A stretch of DNA of 64,000 nt, from contig JAJSDU010000005.1 of assembly GCA_028577615.1 (NCBI GenBank), positions 38,066 to 102,065 of the forward strand, given 5' to 3'. A program made the position numbers and the translations under genes. The DNA comes from Nitrosomonas sp. (GTDB taxonomy: Bacteria > Pseudomonadota > Gammaproteobacteria > Burkholderiales > Nitrosomonadaceae). Position 1 is the stretch's first letter; every line of letters begins with the position of its first letter. This document shows positions 47,237 to 56,235 of this stretch, one piece after another. A model generated the notes under the pieces. That model saw only the letters and a list, made by a program, of their open reading frames with translations, was not told the origin of the DNA and made no database searches.

Positions 47237-47407
47237 CTAGGAGGCTGTCCAAGAATAGACTGATCTACTGCGGACGATTCTGACTGGCTGGCCGGATCTT
47301 CCGATCCTTTTTGTTGAATAGAACGACTATTCGCCTCCAATGATCGAAAAATCCCGCTCAACCAGCCTCGCCCTCGCTACGACCGCCATTCTCGGACAGC
47401 CTCCTAG
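47237..47407. repeat. MITE-like element with 20-bp inverted termini
   Basis: A 171-bp non-coding element. The left end (47237-47256, CTAGGAGGCTGTCC...) and right end (47388-47407, ...GGACAGCCTCCTAG) are inverted repeats with one mismatch in 20. CTAG at both outermost ends may be a target duplication or part of the termini. The inside is non-coding and partly self-complementary. It lies 88 bases before the start of the 835-aa gene, so it could carry or separate that operon's promoter. Confidence 0.7.
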
Positions 47408-47494
47408 GTGGCTGTTGTTTGTTTCAAATCAAAATGTTCGGTTTGCAATTCTGATATGAATATGTAACTATTCATCGTCAAGGAGGGGATCACT

Positions 47495-50002
47495 ATGCAA
47501 ACTCCAGCGCAGACTGCTTCGCACGCCTTTCTCAGTAGTGCGCATTTTCCGGCAACTTCCAGGGATGAATCCCAATCCCTTGAGAATGCGCTTCAGCACA
47601 TCCTTGCACAAGATCATCAAGGCGGTTTTTATGCCATGCTCGCGCGTTATCAGCGTATTCTGGCAGATAACGGTCAACGCCATGTCTGGCCTGTCGTGCA
47701 CAAAAAACTCGAAACGCTGTTCAAATGCGGCAAGGCGGAGGTGATCAGCGGCCCGATGATCGGTATTCCGGTTTCGATACGCGACAGCGATTATTTCAGG
47801 AATCTGGATCGAAACGGAACCGGCGAACGGTCAGTGATGGCCAGTATCGAATGGATGGCAACGGCCTGGAACGCGACGTATGCCGATACCGGCCTGTGGA
47901 TGGGGAAGACGTTTGAACCCGTTTCGCGCGACACCGTTGCTCAAAAAACCGGCAATCATGCGCCGACGGTGAGTGCCTACAATGCGGAAACAATGCGTAT
48001 CGGGCGCAACTTTTTCCGCGAACCGCCCGATCCCAATCTGATTCAGGCGATTGGCCTGCCGGGACTGATGGTGTTGTGGAATCTGAAAAAGCGTCCGCTG
48101 AATACCGGCGCGGAAGGTTTTGACGGCGAGCTGCTGCCGGAAAATCTGGACAAGGAAAAAGCAATTCCTTACACGATGACCGGTGGTTATTTTCTGTGTG
48201 ATATTGGCCAATCGGTTGTTCCTGAAATGAATCACAAGGCTGTGTATCAGTTGAATTACCGCTGGCCTGCGCTGAAGCCGAGTTTTCCGATGACGCGACT
48301 GATCGATGAGATCGTGCGCATCGATGACGGCATTTATCTCGGGCAACTGGTTTTTGCCACGCGCCATTTCAGCCTCGGTAATATCACACTGCCCAACGGC
48401 GATGTCATTTCCATCGGTGAGAACTATCCCGAACGCGGCTTCTGGGAGAAAATCAAACGCTTGCTCGGCATGGGCGGGGCGGATGATAGGCAGTATTACG
48501 GATACCAGAATAACGGTTTCTTTTTGATGGTCGATCCGGCTTTTGCCAGGGCATTTTATGCCGACGACGCCTTTCCGCAGCTGCGGCCGCGTCCGGGTGA
48601 AACCGGTTATCATGAGCTGGGTTATGATCAGTCAGCCGCCGCAGCGCCAACGCCGGTTTCAGCACCGGCTGAAACGCAGGACGTTGCGGCTATATCAGGC
48701 AAAGTCAGGTACGAACCGGAAATTACAGACTGGACTGACGGCTGGCAACAGAATCCGGCGCTTGCCAGGAAATTCACTACGTTTATCCTGGAAGCTTCGT
48801 CGCTGGGTGCGCAGGATGATTTTGTCGAGGACATGCTTGGAAAAGGGGAATCGATACTCCAGATGTTGCAGCGGATCAGCCATGAAATTTCCGCGCAAAG
48901 CAATCCTGACGACGAACTGAAGCATTTTGAAAAGCTCAATGCATTGTTTCGCCGTGGTGTCGCGCCGAAAGTCAGTAACGGTCTGTTTCAAGGCAGCGGC
49001 GAGCGGGGTTATAACTGCCGCCTCGACAGCCGGGAAACGAACGACTGGTACGGCGAACCGGTGCGCACCACCGGATTCGATTATTATCATGGCGCTACGC
49101 TGAATCTGCACTGCGGATTTTCTGAAGCGTTCTCGCCGGAACGACATGAAAAACACGACGATGCCAGGCTTTTTCCCAGTTCGCTGGCCAGCCTGCTGGA
49201 TATGAATTCGCCGCCAAACGTGCTGAATATGACCTGGCATTCCATCGGGAAATTTATTTTTCCGTGGGCGGGAAAGTCGTTTGAACAAATCTCCGCGCGT
49301 AAGTTGAGCATGTTTCTGGATGAAAGCGACGATCTGGCCGAGCGCTATCCCGCAAGAGTCAAAACGCTCAAATCCTTTCTGGCCAGCAGACCACACTACA
49401 TGCTGGTGGAAAAGAACCGGGAGCATTACTGGAAAGCGGATGGCGCTTATGCGAAATATCTGCAAAGCGGCAGCTGGGATAACGGCATGTCCGATGAAGA
49501 CAAGGCATTCTGGGAACAGGAAGCTGCCGCGCACTGGGTGGACGGCAACAATATTCAGGACAAGCGCATCGTTGCAGCAGATCCGTTGATGCGTATTGTA
49601 GACATGAATTACCGCGTGCCCGATGCCTCCCTGCTGGCGGCCGCTGCGGAGGGGCCGACGCCCTTTGCACGGCAAGGCTATATTTTTCTGGGGACGGATG
49701 ATCGGGAATCGGTGCTGGCGATGAATAACGGGCCGGAAAAAAAGAAAAAGGTATTTCAGTTTCATTATCGTTTTCCCATGATCGGCGGTCCGACACCCAT
49801 CGGTTTTTGCCTGGATGAACTTGTGGAGGTCGCTGATGGCCTGTATCTCGGTCAACTGATTTACTCAACGGCGCTAACAGTGCCTTTTCATTCTTCGGTT
49901 GATCCGGGTGACTATAAATATCAGCTTTTTGGCTATTTTCTGTTGCTCGATGATGCCTGGCAATATCACCGGCTGGCAATTGGACTGGATACGCTGCACT
50001 AA
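47495..50002 (+). CDS. Large protein with two related halves, glycyl radical enzyme operon, function unknown
   Basis: An 835-aa protein I do not recognise, with no signal peptide or membrane helix. Residues about 45-345 and 430-835 look like diverged copies: LFKCGKAEVISGPMIG versus LFRRGVAPKVSNGLFQG; WMGKTFEPVS versus WAGKSFEQIS; TRLIDEIVRIDDGIYLGQL (about 265-285) versus GFCLDELVEVADGLYLGQL (about 770-788); then YQNNGFFLMVDPAF versus QLFGYFLLLDDAW. The two are joined by an Ala/Pro linker near residue 385. AGGAGGGG before the ATG is a very strong ribosome binding site. It is the first gene of a four-gene set with the glycyl radical enzyme 21 bases downstream, so it probably handles the substrate or product of that enzyme. 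Confidence 0.8.
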   Translation: MQTPAQTASHAFLSSAHFPATSRDESQSLENALQHILAQDHQGGFYAMLARYQRILADNGQRHVWPVVHKKLETLFKCGKAEVISGPMIGIPVSIRDSDYFRNLDRNGTGERSVMASIEWMATAWNATYADTGLWMGKTFEPVSRDTVAQKTGNHAPTVSAYNAETMRIGRNFFREPPDPNLIQAIGLPGLMVLWNLKKRPLNTGAEGFDGELLPENLDKEKAIPYTMTGGYFLCDIGQSVVPEMNHKAVYQLNYRWPALKPSFPMTRLIDEIVRIDDGIYLGQLVFATRHFSLGNITLPNGDVISIGENYPERGFWEKIKRLLGMGGADDRQYYGYQNNGFFLMVDPAFARAFYADDAFPQLRPRPGETGYHELGYDQSAAAAPTPVSAPAETQDVAAISGKVRYEPEITDWTDGWQQNPALARKFTTFILEASSLGAQDDFVEDMLGKGESILQMLQRISHEISAQSNPDDELKHFEKLNALFRRGVAPKVSNGLFQGSGERGYNCRLDSRETNDWYGEPVRTTGFDYYHGATLNLHCGFSEAFSPERHEKHDDARLFPSSLASLLDMNSPPNVLNMTWHSIGKFIFPWAGKSFEQISARKLSMFLDESDDLAERYPARVKTLKSFLASRPHYMLVEKNREHYWKADGAYAKYLQSGSWDNGMSDEDKAFWEQEAAAHWVDGNNIQDKRIVAADPLMRIVDMNYRVPDASLLAAAAEGPTPFARQGYIFLGTDDRESVLAMNNGPEKKKKVFQFHYRFPMIGGPTPIGFCLDELVEVADGLYLGQLIYSTALTVPFHSSVDPGDYKYQLFGYFLLLDDAWQYHRLAIGLDTLH

Positions 50003-50023
50003 TCTGACAGGAGGAACCAAGCG

Positions 50024-53000
50024 ATGCAGACAGCGAATTTAAACCGTGGCGGCATAGCCATCGATCTTGAACAGGACGCTGTCGAAGCGGATGCGTTCAC
50101 TGCGACGGGCGAGGATGTTGCCTGCTTTCCGATTCCCAATGGCGCGCCGCAGCAAGTCAGGACATTGCAGGATCTTGCGCTGAGCCATATCCGGCTCAGT
50201 GATTTTCCCGTGGTGGAAGACTGGCGTAACCAGTTGTTTGACCCCGCATGGATACCGGAAGTCTGCGATGAATTGCCGCGTTTGCTGACCGAGTTTCTGC
50301 GCATACCGGAGAACGATGCGCTGCCGCCCGCGACGCGTCGTGCGCGTGCATTGAAGCATATTTTCATCCATAAAACGCCGTTGGTGCGCAAAACCGATCT
50401 GCTGCCGGGGCAGACCACGACCAGTTTTGTCGGTCCGGTGGTGCATATGGATATGAGCGGGTACTGTATCTGGCCGGAACTGGAAACCATCGCGACTCGT
50501 CCGCAGAATCCGTTCAAAATCAAACCGGAGGTGGCCAGACGGCTGAACGAGGAGATTTTTCCGTTCTGGCTGGAGCGGCGCACGGTTCAGGAAGCCGCGC
50601 GTTACGCGGATTACGATACCGCGGATTACGCCAATGATCATCGGGATACGGTGGATGGCGGCATGACGGGCGACCGGCCGTCGATCGATCCGCCGTTAAA
50701 GAAACGCGCGGGCGAAACGCCGAAATGCCAGGAATTGTTCGAGCGCATTGCGTTTTACCTGACCGATAAAGCCACGGCTGTTTCGCACACTGCGCCGGAT
50801 TTCAGCCGTGTACTCAGGTATGGCATCGACGGCCTGATCGCGCAGATACAGCTGGATATCCTGCATGTCAATGCGGCGCGCTTGACAGACGAGCAAAAGG
50901 TATTTGCCGAGTCGGTGATTACGGTTTACGAGGGCGTCAGGATTTATGCCGAACATCTTGCCGATGCTGCTGAGAAGGCTGGAAACAGCGAGCTGGCAAC
51001 TATTTGCCGCAAGGTACCGGCAAAACCGGCGGAAACGTTGGCCGAGGCGCTGACGGCTGTATGGATCTGCTATCACCTGCTGTTGCAGGAAAATACCAAT
51101 TTCGGGCTGTCGCTGGGCAGGCTGGATCAGACACTGAATGATTACTATCTGAACGACTGGCAGCAGCAGCCGGACGAAGCATCAAAAGCGGCGTATACAC
51201 GGAAAGCGGTTGAATTGATGTGCCATTTCTTTCTGCGCTGCTCCGATCATGTGCCCTTGTCGCCGGAAACGGCGGAGGTCTTGTTTGCCGGCAGTGGCTC
51301 CAATCAGGCGCTGACGGTTGGTGGTACGCACTATGTCGACGGCAAGACCGTCGATGCGGTCAACGATATGACTTACATCATTCTCAAAGCAACCGAAATA
51401 CTGGCGATTCGCGACCCCAATGTGCATGCGCGCTATCACAAGGATGTGCATCATCGCGCGCCCGATGGCCGGCCGCTGGCGCTGAACGAATTTTCACCCT
51501 ATCTGCGGCGGATTTGTCAGGTCAACCTGATCACGCGTGCGACCCCTGCGCTGCATGGCGATGCGCCGGTGATTCACAGCATGGCGAATTATTATGCGCG
51601 GCACGATCATGTCACGCTGGAAGAAGCGCTTGCCGATGCGCATGACTATGCATCCATTGGATGTATTGAGCAGAACGCCGACCACAAGCACTATGGGCAT
51701 ACCGGATCGACCCTGCTGGTTCTGCCCGCTGTACTCGAGCTGGCCATGTTTGGCGGCAAGCACCGCAGTGACGGTATCGAAAAAAATGATCCTAATCTGT
51801 TTTATGGCAAGCCGGAATACACCACGCCACCGCTGCGTGAAATGACGTCGATGCAGGATTTCATTGACAGCTTTCATGTTCAGCTCGACGAGATGGCGCG
51901 GCACTGCGTGCAGTTTAACAACTATCTGGGGCGCACTCTGGAGAAAGTGAGGCCTTCGCCGTTTTTGTCGGGCCTGTTCGATGGTCCGACCAACAAACCC
52001 GGCGACAGCGGCGCTAAATTCCGCGATGTCTCATCCGGTGGTGCGAAGTACAATTCGTCCGGTGTGGCGATTATCGGGCTTGCCGATGTGATCGATTCGT
52101 TCTGCGTGATCGATGCGCTGGTATTTGGCGGCAAAATGACGGCCGACGAACTGGTTGCCGTACTCGACGCCAATTTTGATCCGGCAAAATTACCGGTAAA
52201 CGAACGCCGGAATTTTCTGAGCACGCTGATCGCGATGATACGCAGACAGTTTTCGAATCGTGAAGACAAACCGCCCTTCAAACTGACACTGGCGCGTTTA
52301 CAGGAATGCGCACAACTGATTCGTCTCGCGCCGAAATACGGCGCCGGTGTGGATGAATCCGAAGATGGACTCTACAACAATGCACTGGCGGTCAAATACA
52401 CCCGCTTGTTGACCAGAATGATACAGGATGTTTTTTTCAAATACCGCACGCACCGTGGCGGGCGCTATCTGACGGGATACTGGAGCATGACCAATCATGC
52501 CGGTTTTGGCCTGCTCTACAAGGCCACACCTAACGGCCGCCGTGACAGCGCATCATTTGCCAGTGGCATTACGCCGTGCCCCGGCATCGTCAAAGGCAAC
52601 GGCGATCCGGTGTTGCTGCTCGATCATATGCTATCGGTGGTCAGTGTTGATCCCGATACGGTGCAAAATGGCTATACCTATAATCTGAGCCTGACGCCGC
52701 GCGGCAGGCAACACTTCAGGGAAGATACCGATCTGTTCGCCATGCATATGAAAACCTTCCTGGATCAGGATGGCGTGCTGGTACAGCTTTGCGTGACTTC
52801 GATCGAAGATTTTATCGCCGCGCATCAGGCCGCTACGGCGGCAGGCAGGGAAGGCGCGGGTGAAGCCGAGCAGCAGGCGCTGGCGCCGTATAAGGATTTG
52901 ATGATTCGCGTGGCCGGATATTCGGCCTATTACGTGACACTGAGTCCGCAAATGCGCCAGGAAATTATCGATCGCGCAAATTTTGATATGAAAAGCGGCG

Positions 53001-53029
53001 TCGAACAACATCCCGCAACAGGAGGCTGA
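50024..53029 (+). CDS. Glycyl radical enzyme (pyruvate formate-lyase-like), specificity unknown
   Basis: A 1001-aa glycyl radical enzyme, about 150-200 residues longer than typical members, mainly at the N-terminus. Family landmarks are all present: TVGGTHYVDGKTVDAVNDMTY; the catalytic thiyl site Cys547 in YASIGCIEQNADH, the Cys-x-Glu form seen in dehydratases, lyases and X-succinate synthases; KATPNGRRDSASFASGITP; and the glycyl-radical loop RVAGYSAYYVTLSPQMRQ with Gly965, 36 residues from the C-terminus. The single-Cys site excludes pyruvate formate-lyase itself, which uses two adjacent Cys. The substrate cannot be read from the sequence. AGGAGG precedes the ATG. The radical requires anoxia and the activase at 53700. 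Confidence 0.92.
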   Translation: MQTANLNRGGIAIDLEQDAVEADAFTATGEDVACFPIPNGAPQQVRTLQDLALSHIRLSDFPVVEDWRNQLFDPAWIPEVCDELPRLLTEFLRIPENDALPPATRRARALKHIFIHKTPLVRKTDLLPGQTTTSFVGPVVHMDMSGYCIWPELETIATRPQNPFKIKPEVARRLNEEIFPFWLERRTVQEAARYADYDTADYANDHRDTVDGGMTGDRPSIDPPLKKRAGETPKCQELFERIAFYLTDKATAVSHTAPDFSRVLRYGIDGLIAQIQLDILHVNAARLTDEQKVFAESVITVYEGVRIYAEHLADAAEKAGNSELATICRKVPAKPAETLAEALTAVWICYHLLLQENTNFGLSLGRLDQTLNDYYLNDWQQQPDEASKAAYTRKAVELMCHFFLRCSDHVPLSPETAEVLFAGSGSNQALTVGGTHYVDGKTVDAVNDMTYIILKATEILAIRDPNVHARYHKDVHHRAPDGRPLALNEFSPYLRRICQVNLITRATPALHGDAPVIHSMANYYARHDHVTLEEALADAHDYASIGCIEQNADHKHYGHTGSTLLVLPAVLELAMFGGKHRSDGIEKNDPNLFYGKPEYTTPPLREMTSMQDFIDSFHVQLDEMARHCVQFNNYLGRTLEKVRPSPFLSGLFDGPTNKPGDSGAKFRDVSSGGAKYNSSGVAIIGLADVIDSFCVIDALVFGGKMTADELVAVLDANFDPAKLPVNERRNFLSTLIAMIRRQFSNREDKPPFKLTLARLQECAQLIRLAPKYGAGVDESEDGLYNNALAVKYTRLLTRMIQDVFFKYRTHRGGRYLTGYWSMTNHAGFGLLYKATPNGRRDSASFASGITPCPGIVKGNGDPVLLLDHMLSVVSVDPDTVQNGYTYNLSLTPRGRQHFREDTDLFAMHMKTFLDQDGVLVQLCVTSIEDFIAAHQAATAAGREGAGEAEQQALAPYKDLMIRVAGYSAYYVTLSPQMRQEIIDRANFDMKSGVEQHPATGG

Positions 53030-53030
53030 A

Positions 53031-53675
53031 ATGCATGCAACGCTACCGGCGCTGCCGAACGGTATTCATCATCTTTTAAAAACCGGACTGCAACTCGGCG
53101 AGAAGCAGCCCGAGCTGGCCGGATTGTTGAACAAGGTGGAGGGCAGAATCCTTGCCGGTGGCATGGCTGCGCTGATCAAACTGGGTTTTGGCTTCCTGAT
53201 CAGCGAAGGATTGAGCGAAAGCAAGGCAGCGCAGGCGCAGGCTTTTTTTCAGGACAATTTTGTTATTAAAGATCCCTATGCTCCGCACGGTATCCGTTAT
53301 TACCAGGGAAAAATTCTCATCCGCACACGCAAACCGGATGACGATATGAATGTGTTGATTCGGTTCTGCCCCAATCCGTCCGAACTTTACCTGGATACGC
53401 CGCTGGGTAAACGGTTCAATCCCTGTGCCGTGGTCGACACGAAGGTGTTGAGCGAGGCGGAAGCGAACCGCATCGAACAGAATCCGGATAAGGTCGACCT
53501 GGTGATTCGTTTCAGCGATGCCAAAGCGATTCTGAATCTGGCGCAACGGCCTGACGCCGATGTGGTGCAGCTGCTGCTTGAGAATCTGGTGCAGATCAGC
53601 GGGAATTTCGGCCATATGTTCAAGTTTGGCGCGATCGGCAAGCATGTGCAGGCTGTATTGTCAGGAATACATTAG
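53031..53675 (+). CDS. SCP2-like (lipid-binding) protein of the glycyl radical operon
   Basis: A 214-aa protein without a signal peptide. The N-terminal half is helical (HHLLKTGLQLGEKQPELAGL, then a hydrophobic AALIKLGFGFLISEG). The C-terminal half (about 100-210) looks like a sterol-carrier-protein-2 fold: LVIRFSDAKAILNLAQRPDADVV followed by NLVQISGNFGHMFKFGAI, the pattern of a strand, helix and G-D/N-like turn in SCP2. The resemblance is by eye and moderate. Its ATG is one base after the enzyme stop, with AGGAGG in the end of the enzyme gene, so expression is coupled. A lipid-like or hydrophobic substrate for the operon is a reasonable inference. Confidence 0.6.
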   Translation: MHATLPALPNGIHHLLKTGLQLGEKQPELAGLLNKVEGRILAGGMAALIKLGFGFLISEGLSESKAAQAQAFFQDNFVIKDPYAPHGIRYYQGKILIRTRKPDDDMNVLIRFCPNPSELYLDTPLGKRFNPCAVVDTKVLSEAEANRIEQNPDKVDLVIRFSDAKAILNLAQRPDADVVQLLLENLVQISGNFGHMFKFGAIGKHVQAVLSGIH

Positions 53676-53699
53676 TTTTGCTCGCGATAGGCGGCGGGT

Positions 53700-54482
53700 A
53701 TGAATGATCGTGGCCTGATATTCGACATCAAGCGCGACAGTACGGAAGACGGGCCTGGCATTCGCACCGTTGTTTTTTTTAAAGGCTGTCCACTGTCATG
53801 CATCTGGTGCCAGAATCCGGAGGGCAAGCGGTTTATGCCGGAAGCCGATGTGAACGGCAACCGGATTGGAACGTGGTATACCGTGGATGAACTGGTTTAT
53901 CGCTTATTGCAGGATAAGCCGTTTTTTACGACGACAGGCGGCGGCGTGACGCTTTCCGGTGGCGAACCGACGCTGCAGATGGATTTTGCCGGACAATTGC
54001 TCCAGGCACTCAAACGAGAGGAGGTTCATACCGCGTTGGAGACTAGCGGTTATTTTTCCTTAGACGCCTTCAAAGAGAAAATGCTGCCTTGGCTGGATTT
54101 GATTTATTTTGATCTCAAATTGATCGATGTGACTGAAAGCGAGCGTTATAGCGGGCGATCCAGCAAGAAAATTTTCGACAATTTCTCAACATTGATCAAA
54201 ACCGCGAAAATTCTTGTCATTCCCCGAATACCACTGATTCCCGGCATTACTGCAACCGAACGGAACCTCAAAGGTATCGCGGCATTTCTGGCAAAACACG
54301 GCGTTAAAACCTGTGCATTGATGCCGTACAACCCGCTCTGGCTGGGCAAGCTTGAGAGTCTGGGAATTGCTGCGCCCCCTTATACCCATAGCCGCTTCAT
54401 GACGACCGATGAACTCAAAACCTGCATCGATTATTTCACTCATGGATCGCATTCAGCGCAAACCCAAGCGGATAGTATGTAA
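53700..54482 (+). CDS. Glycyl radical enzyme activase (radical SAM)
   Basis: A 260-aa radical-SAM enzyme that abstracts a hydrogen from the glycine of the partner. The cluster motif is C30PLSC34IWC37QNPEG; TTGGGVTLSGGEPTLQMDF is the GGEP SAM-binding motif; DLIYFDLKLIDVTESERYSG is typical of activases. There is no inserted double [4Fe-4S] ferredoxin domain between the first motif and the barrel, so it is the short form, as in PflA. It starts 25 bases after the SCP2-like gene and closes the operon. It almost certainly serves the enzyme at 50024. Confidence 0.93.
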   Translation: MNDRGLIFDIKRDSTEDGPGIRTVVFFKGCPLSCIWCQNPEGKRFMPEADVNGNRIGTWYTVDELVYRLLQDKPFFTTTGGGVTLSGGEPTLQMDFAGQLLQALKREEVHTALETSGYFSLDAFKEKMLPWLDLIYFDLKLIDVTESERYSGRSSKKIFDNFSTLIKTAKILVIPRIPLIPGITATERNLKGIAAFLAKHGVKTCALMPYNPLWLGKLESLGIAAPPYTHSRFMTTDELKTCIDYFTHGSHSAQTQADSM

Positions 54483-54483
54483 T

Positions 54484-54512
54484 GTGCAATACTGTCGCGC
54501 ACGGTTTTTTTT
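54484..54512 (+). terminator. Possible terminator after the activase gene
   Basis: A short stem (GTGC 54484-54487 with GCAC 54499-54502) followed by eight T (54505-54512) directly after the activase stop. The stem is weak but the position and T-tract fit termination of the glycyl radical operon. Confidence 0.4.
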
Positions 54513-54597
54513 ACGATCGCGAGAGAATGCGTCCGTAAAAGTGGGCGGGTTTCTTGTAAAATAGCGTATCTGTTTAATCTAAGAAGAAGAGTAAATA

Positions 54598-56058
54598 ATG
54601 TCAGAAACTTACGACGTTGCGGTTATCGGCGGTGGTCCGGGAGGGTATGTTGCGGCAATACGCTGCGGGCAGTTAGGATTAAATACGGTTTGTATCGATG
54701 CATGGAAAAATGCGAAGGGACGCGCCAGTCTGGGCGGCACTTGCCTGAATGTCGGTTGTATTCCATCCAAGGCTTTGCTGGAATCGTCGGAACGCTTTTT
54801 TCAAGTGCAGCATGACATTTCAGCACACGGCATCAAAGTAGAGAATGCAACAGTTGATGTGCCTGCAATGGTTGCCCGGAAAGACAAGATCGTAACGACT
54901 TTTACAGCGGGTATCGCTTCGTTGTTTAAAAAGAATAAAGTCAGATCGGTTCATGGTACGGGAAAGCTACTCAAGCGCGACGATTCCGCCGATGTATGGC
55001 GTATCGAAGTTGTCGATGGCGATGTGGTGCAGCAAGTTCAGGCGAAACATGTCATTGTGGCCACAGGGTCGGTACCGCGCCAACTGCCTATGATTGCGGT
55101 GGATAATGACCGCATTCTCGATAATGCCGGTGCGCTGTCGTTGTCCGAGACGCCGCAACGGTTGGGCGTGATCGGCGCAGGCGTCATCGGGCTCGAAATG
55201 GGCAGTGTGTGGCGCAGGCTGGGTGCCGAAGTCACCATCCTTGAAGCGATGCCGGAGTTTTTAATGGCGGCGGATACGCAGATCGCACAGGAAGCCCGGA
55301 AAATTTTTACCAAGGAAGCGGGACTGAAAATTCTGACCGGTGTAAAAATCAATACGATCAATACCGATGACGCGCAAGTCACTGTCGACTACCTTGATAC
55401 TGAGGGTAACACGCAGCAGTTGTTGGTCGATAAGCTGATCGTGGCGATTGGCCGGGCGCCGAATACTACGGGACTGGGTGTCGATGAGAACGGTCTCAAG
55501 CTGGATGAGCGCGGATTTATTGTGGTGGATGACTATTGCCGCACCAGTTTATCCAATGTCTATGCCGTCGGCGATGTGGTGCGCGGGCCGATGCTGGCGC
55601 ACAAGGCATCGGAAGAAGGCGTGTTTGTGGCCGAAACGATTGCCACCCGTGTAAAAGGCGATGATCAGCAGCATGAGGCTGTTGATTTTAATACTATTCC
55701 CTGGGTGATTTATACCGCGCCGGAAATCGCCTGGGTGGGGAAAAACGAGCAGGAGCTTAAGGCGATGGGTATTCCGTACAAGGCGGGGCAATTTCCTTTC
55801 ATGGCCAATGGCCGTGCGCGTGCGATAAATGCGGCAAGTGGTTTTGTCAAAGTGTTAGCGCACGCTGAGACGGATCGTGTGCTGGGCGTTCATATGATCG
55901 GTCCGCATGTTTCTGAACTGATTTCCGAAGCTGTGATGGCAATGGCATTTTCAGCATGCAGCGAGGATATCGCCGCTATCGTTCATGCGCATCCTTCGTT
56001 GTCCGAGGTGTTTCATGAAGCGGCACTGGCCGCAAATGATCGCGCCTTGCATATCTGA
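54598..56058 (+). CDS. lpdA: Dihydrolipoyl dehydrogenase
   Basis: A 486-aa FAD disulfide oxidoreductase, the E3 component of 2-oxoacid dehydrogenase complexes and the glycine cleavage system. FAD motif VAVIGGGPGGYVAAIRCGQ; redox-active disulfide GGTCLNVGCIPSKALL; NAD motif GVIGAGVIGLEMGSVW; C-terminal dimer motif VHAHPSLSEVFHEAA with the active-site His and Glu. There is no lipoyl domain. No E1/E2 genes are adjacent, so it stands alone in this window. A purine-rich AAGAAGAAGAG stretch precedes the ATG as ribosome binding site. Confidence 0.95.
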   Translation: MSETYDVAVIGGGPGGYVAAIRCGQLGLNTVCIDAWKNAKGRASLGGTCLNVGCIPSKALLESSERFFQVQHDISAHGIKVENATVDVPAMVARKDKIVTTFTAGIASLFKKNKVRSVHGTGKLLKRDDSADVWRIEVVDGDVVQQVQAKHVIVATGSVPRQLPMIAVDNDRILDNAGALSLSETPQRLGVIGAGVIGLEMGSVWRRLGAEVTILEAMPEFLMAADTQIAQEARKIFTKEAGLKILTGVKINTINTDDAQVTVDYLDTEGNTQQLLVDKLIVAIGRAPNTTGLGVDENGLKLDERGFIVVDDYCRTSLSNVYAVGDVVRGPMLAHKASEEGVFVAETIATRVKGDDQQHEAVDFNTIPWVIYTAPEIAWVGKNEQELKAMGIPYKAGQFPFMANGRARAINAASGFVKVLAHAETDRVLGVHMIGPHVSELISEAVMAMAFSACSEDIAAIVHAHPSLSEVFHEAALAANDRALHI

Positions 56059-56235
56059 TTCCTGTCATGCAACGGGAAAGTGTGTGCAGAGCCTGGTTTT
56101 TTGGAATCCGTGGTGGAATACTGCGGAATTGCTGAGTATGGAGATGAAAACGGCTGATCTGGAATGGCCTGGGTCGTTCGATGTATGCAGCCGTTTTGGT
56201 TTTGGTGAATTAAAGCGGATGAATTCGCAGTCTGA

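Noticed and set aside
48695-49855. A 386-codon open frame on the minus strand inside the 835-aa gene
   Set aside because: The sense gene has a strong ribosome binding site, fits the operon and has internal repeats; the antisense product looks like a compositional shadow.
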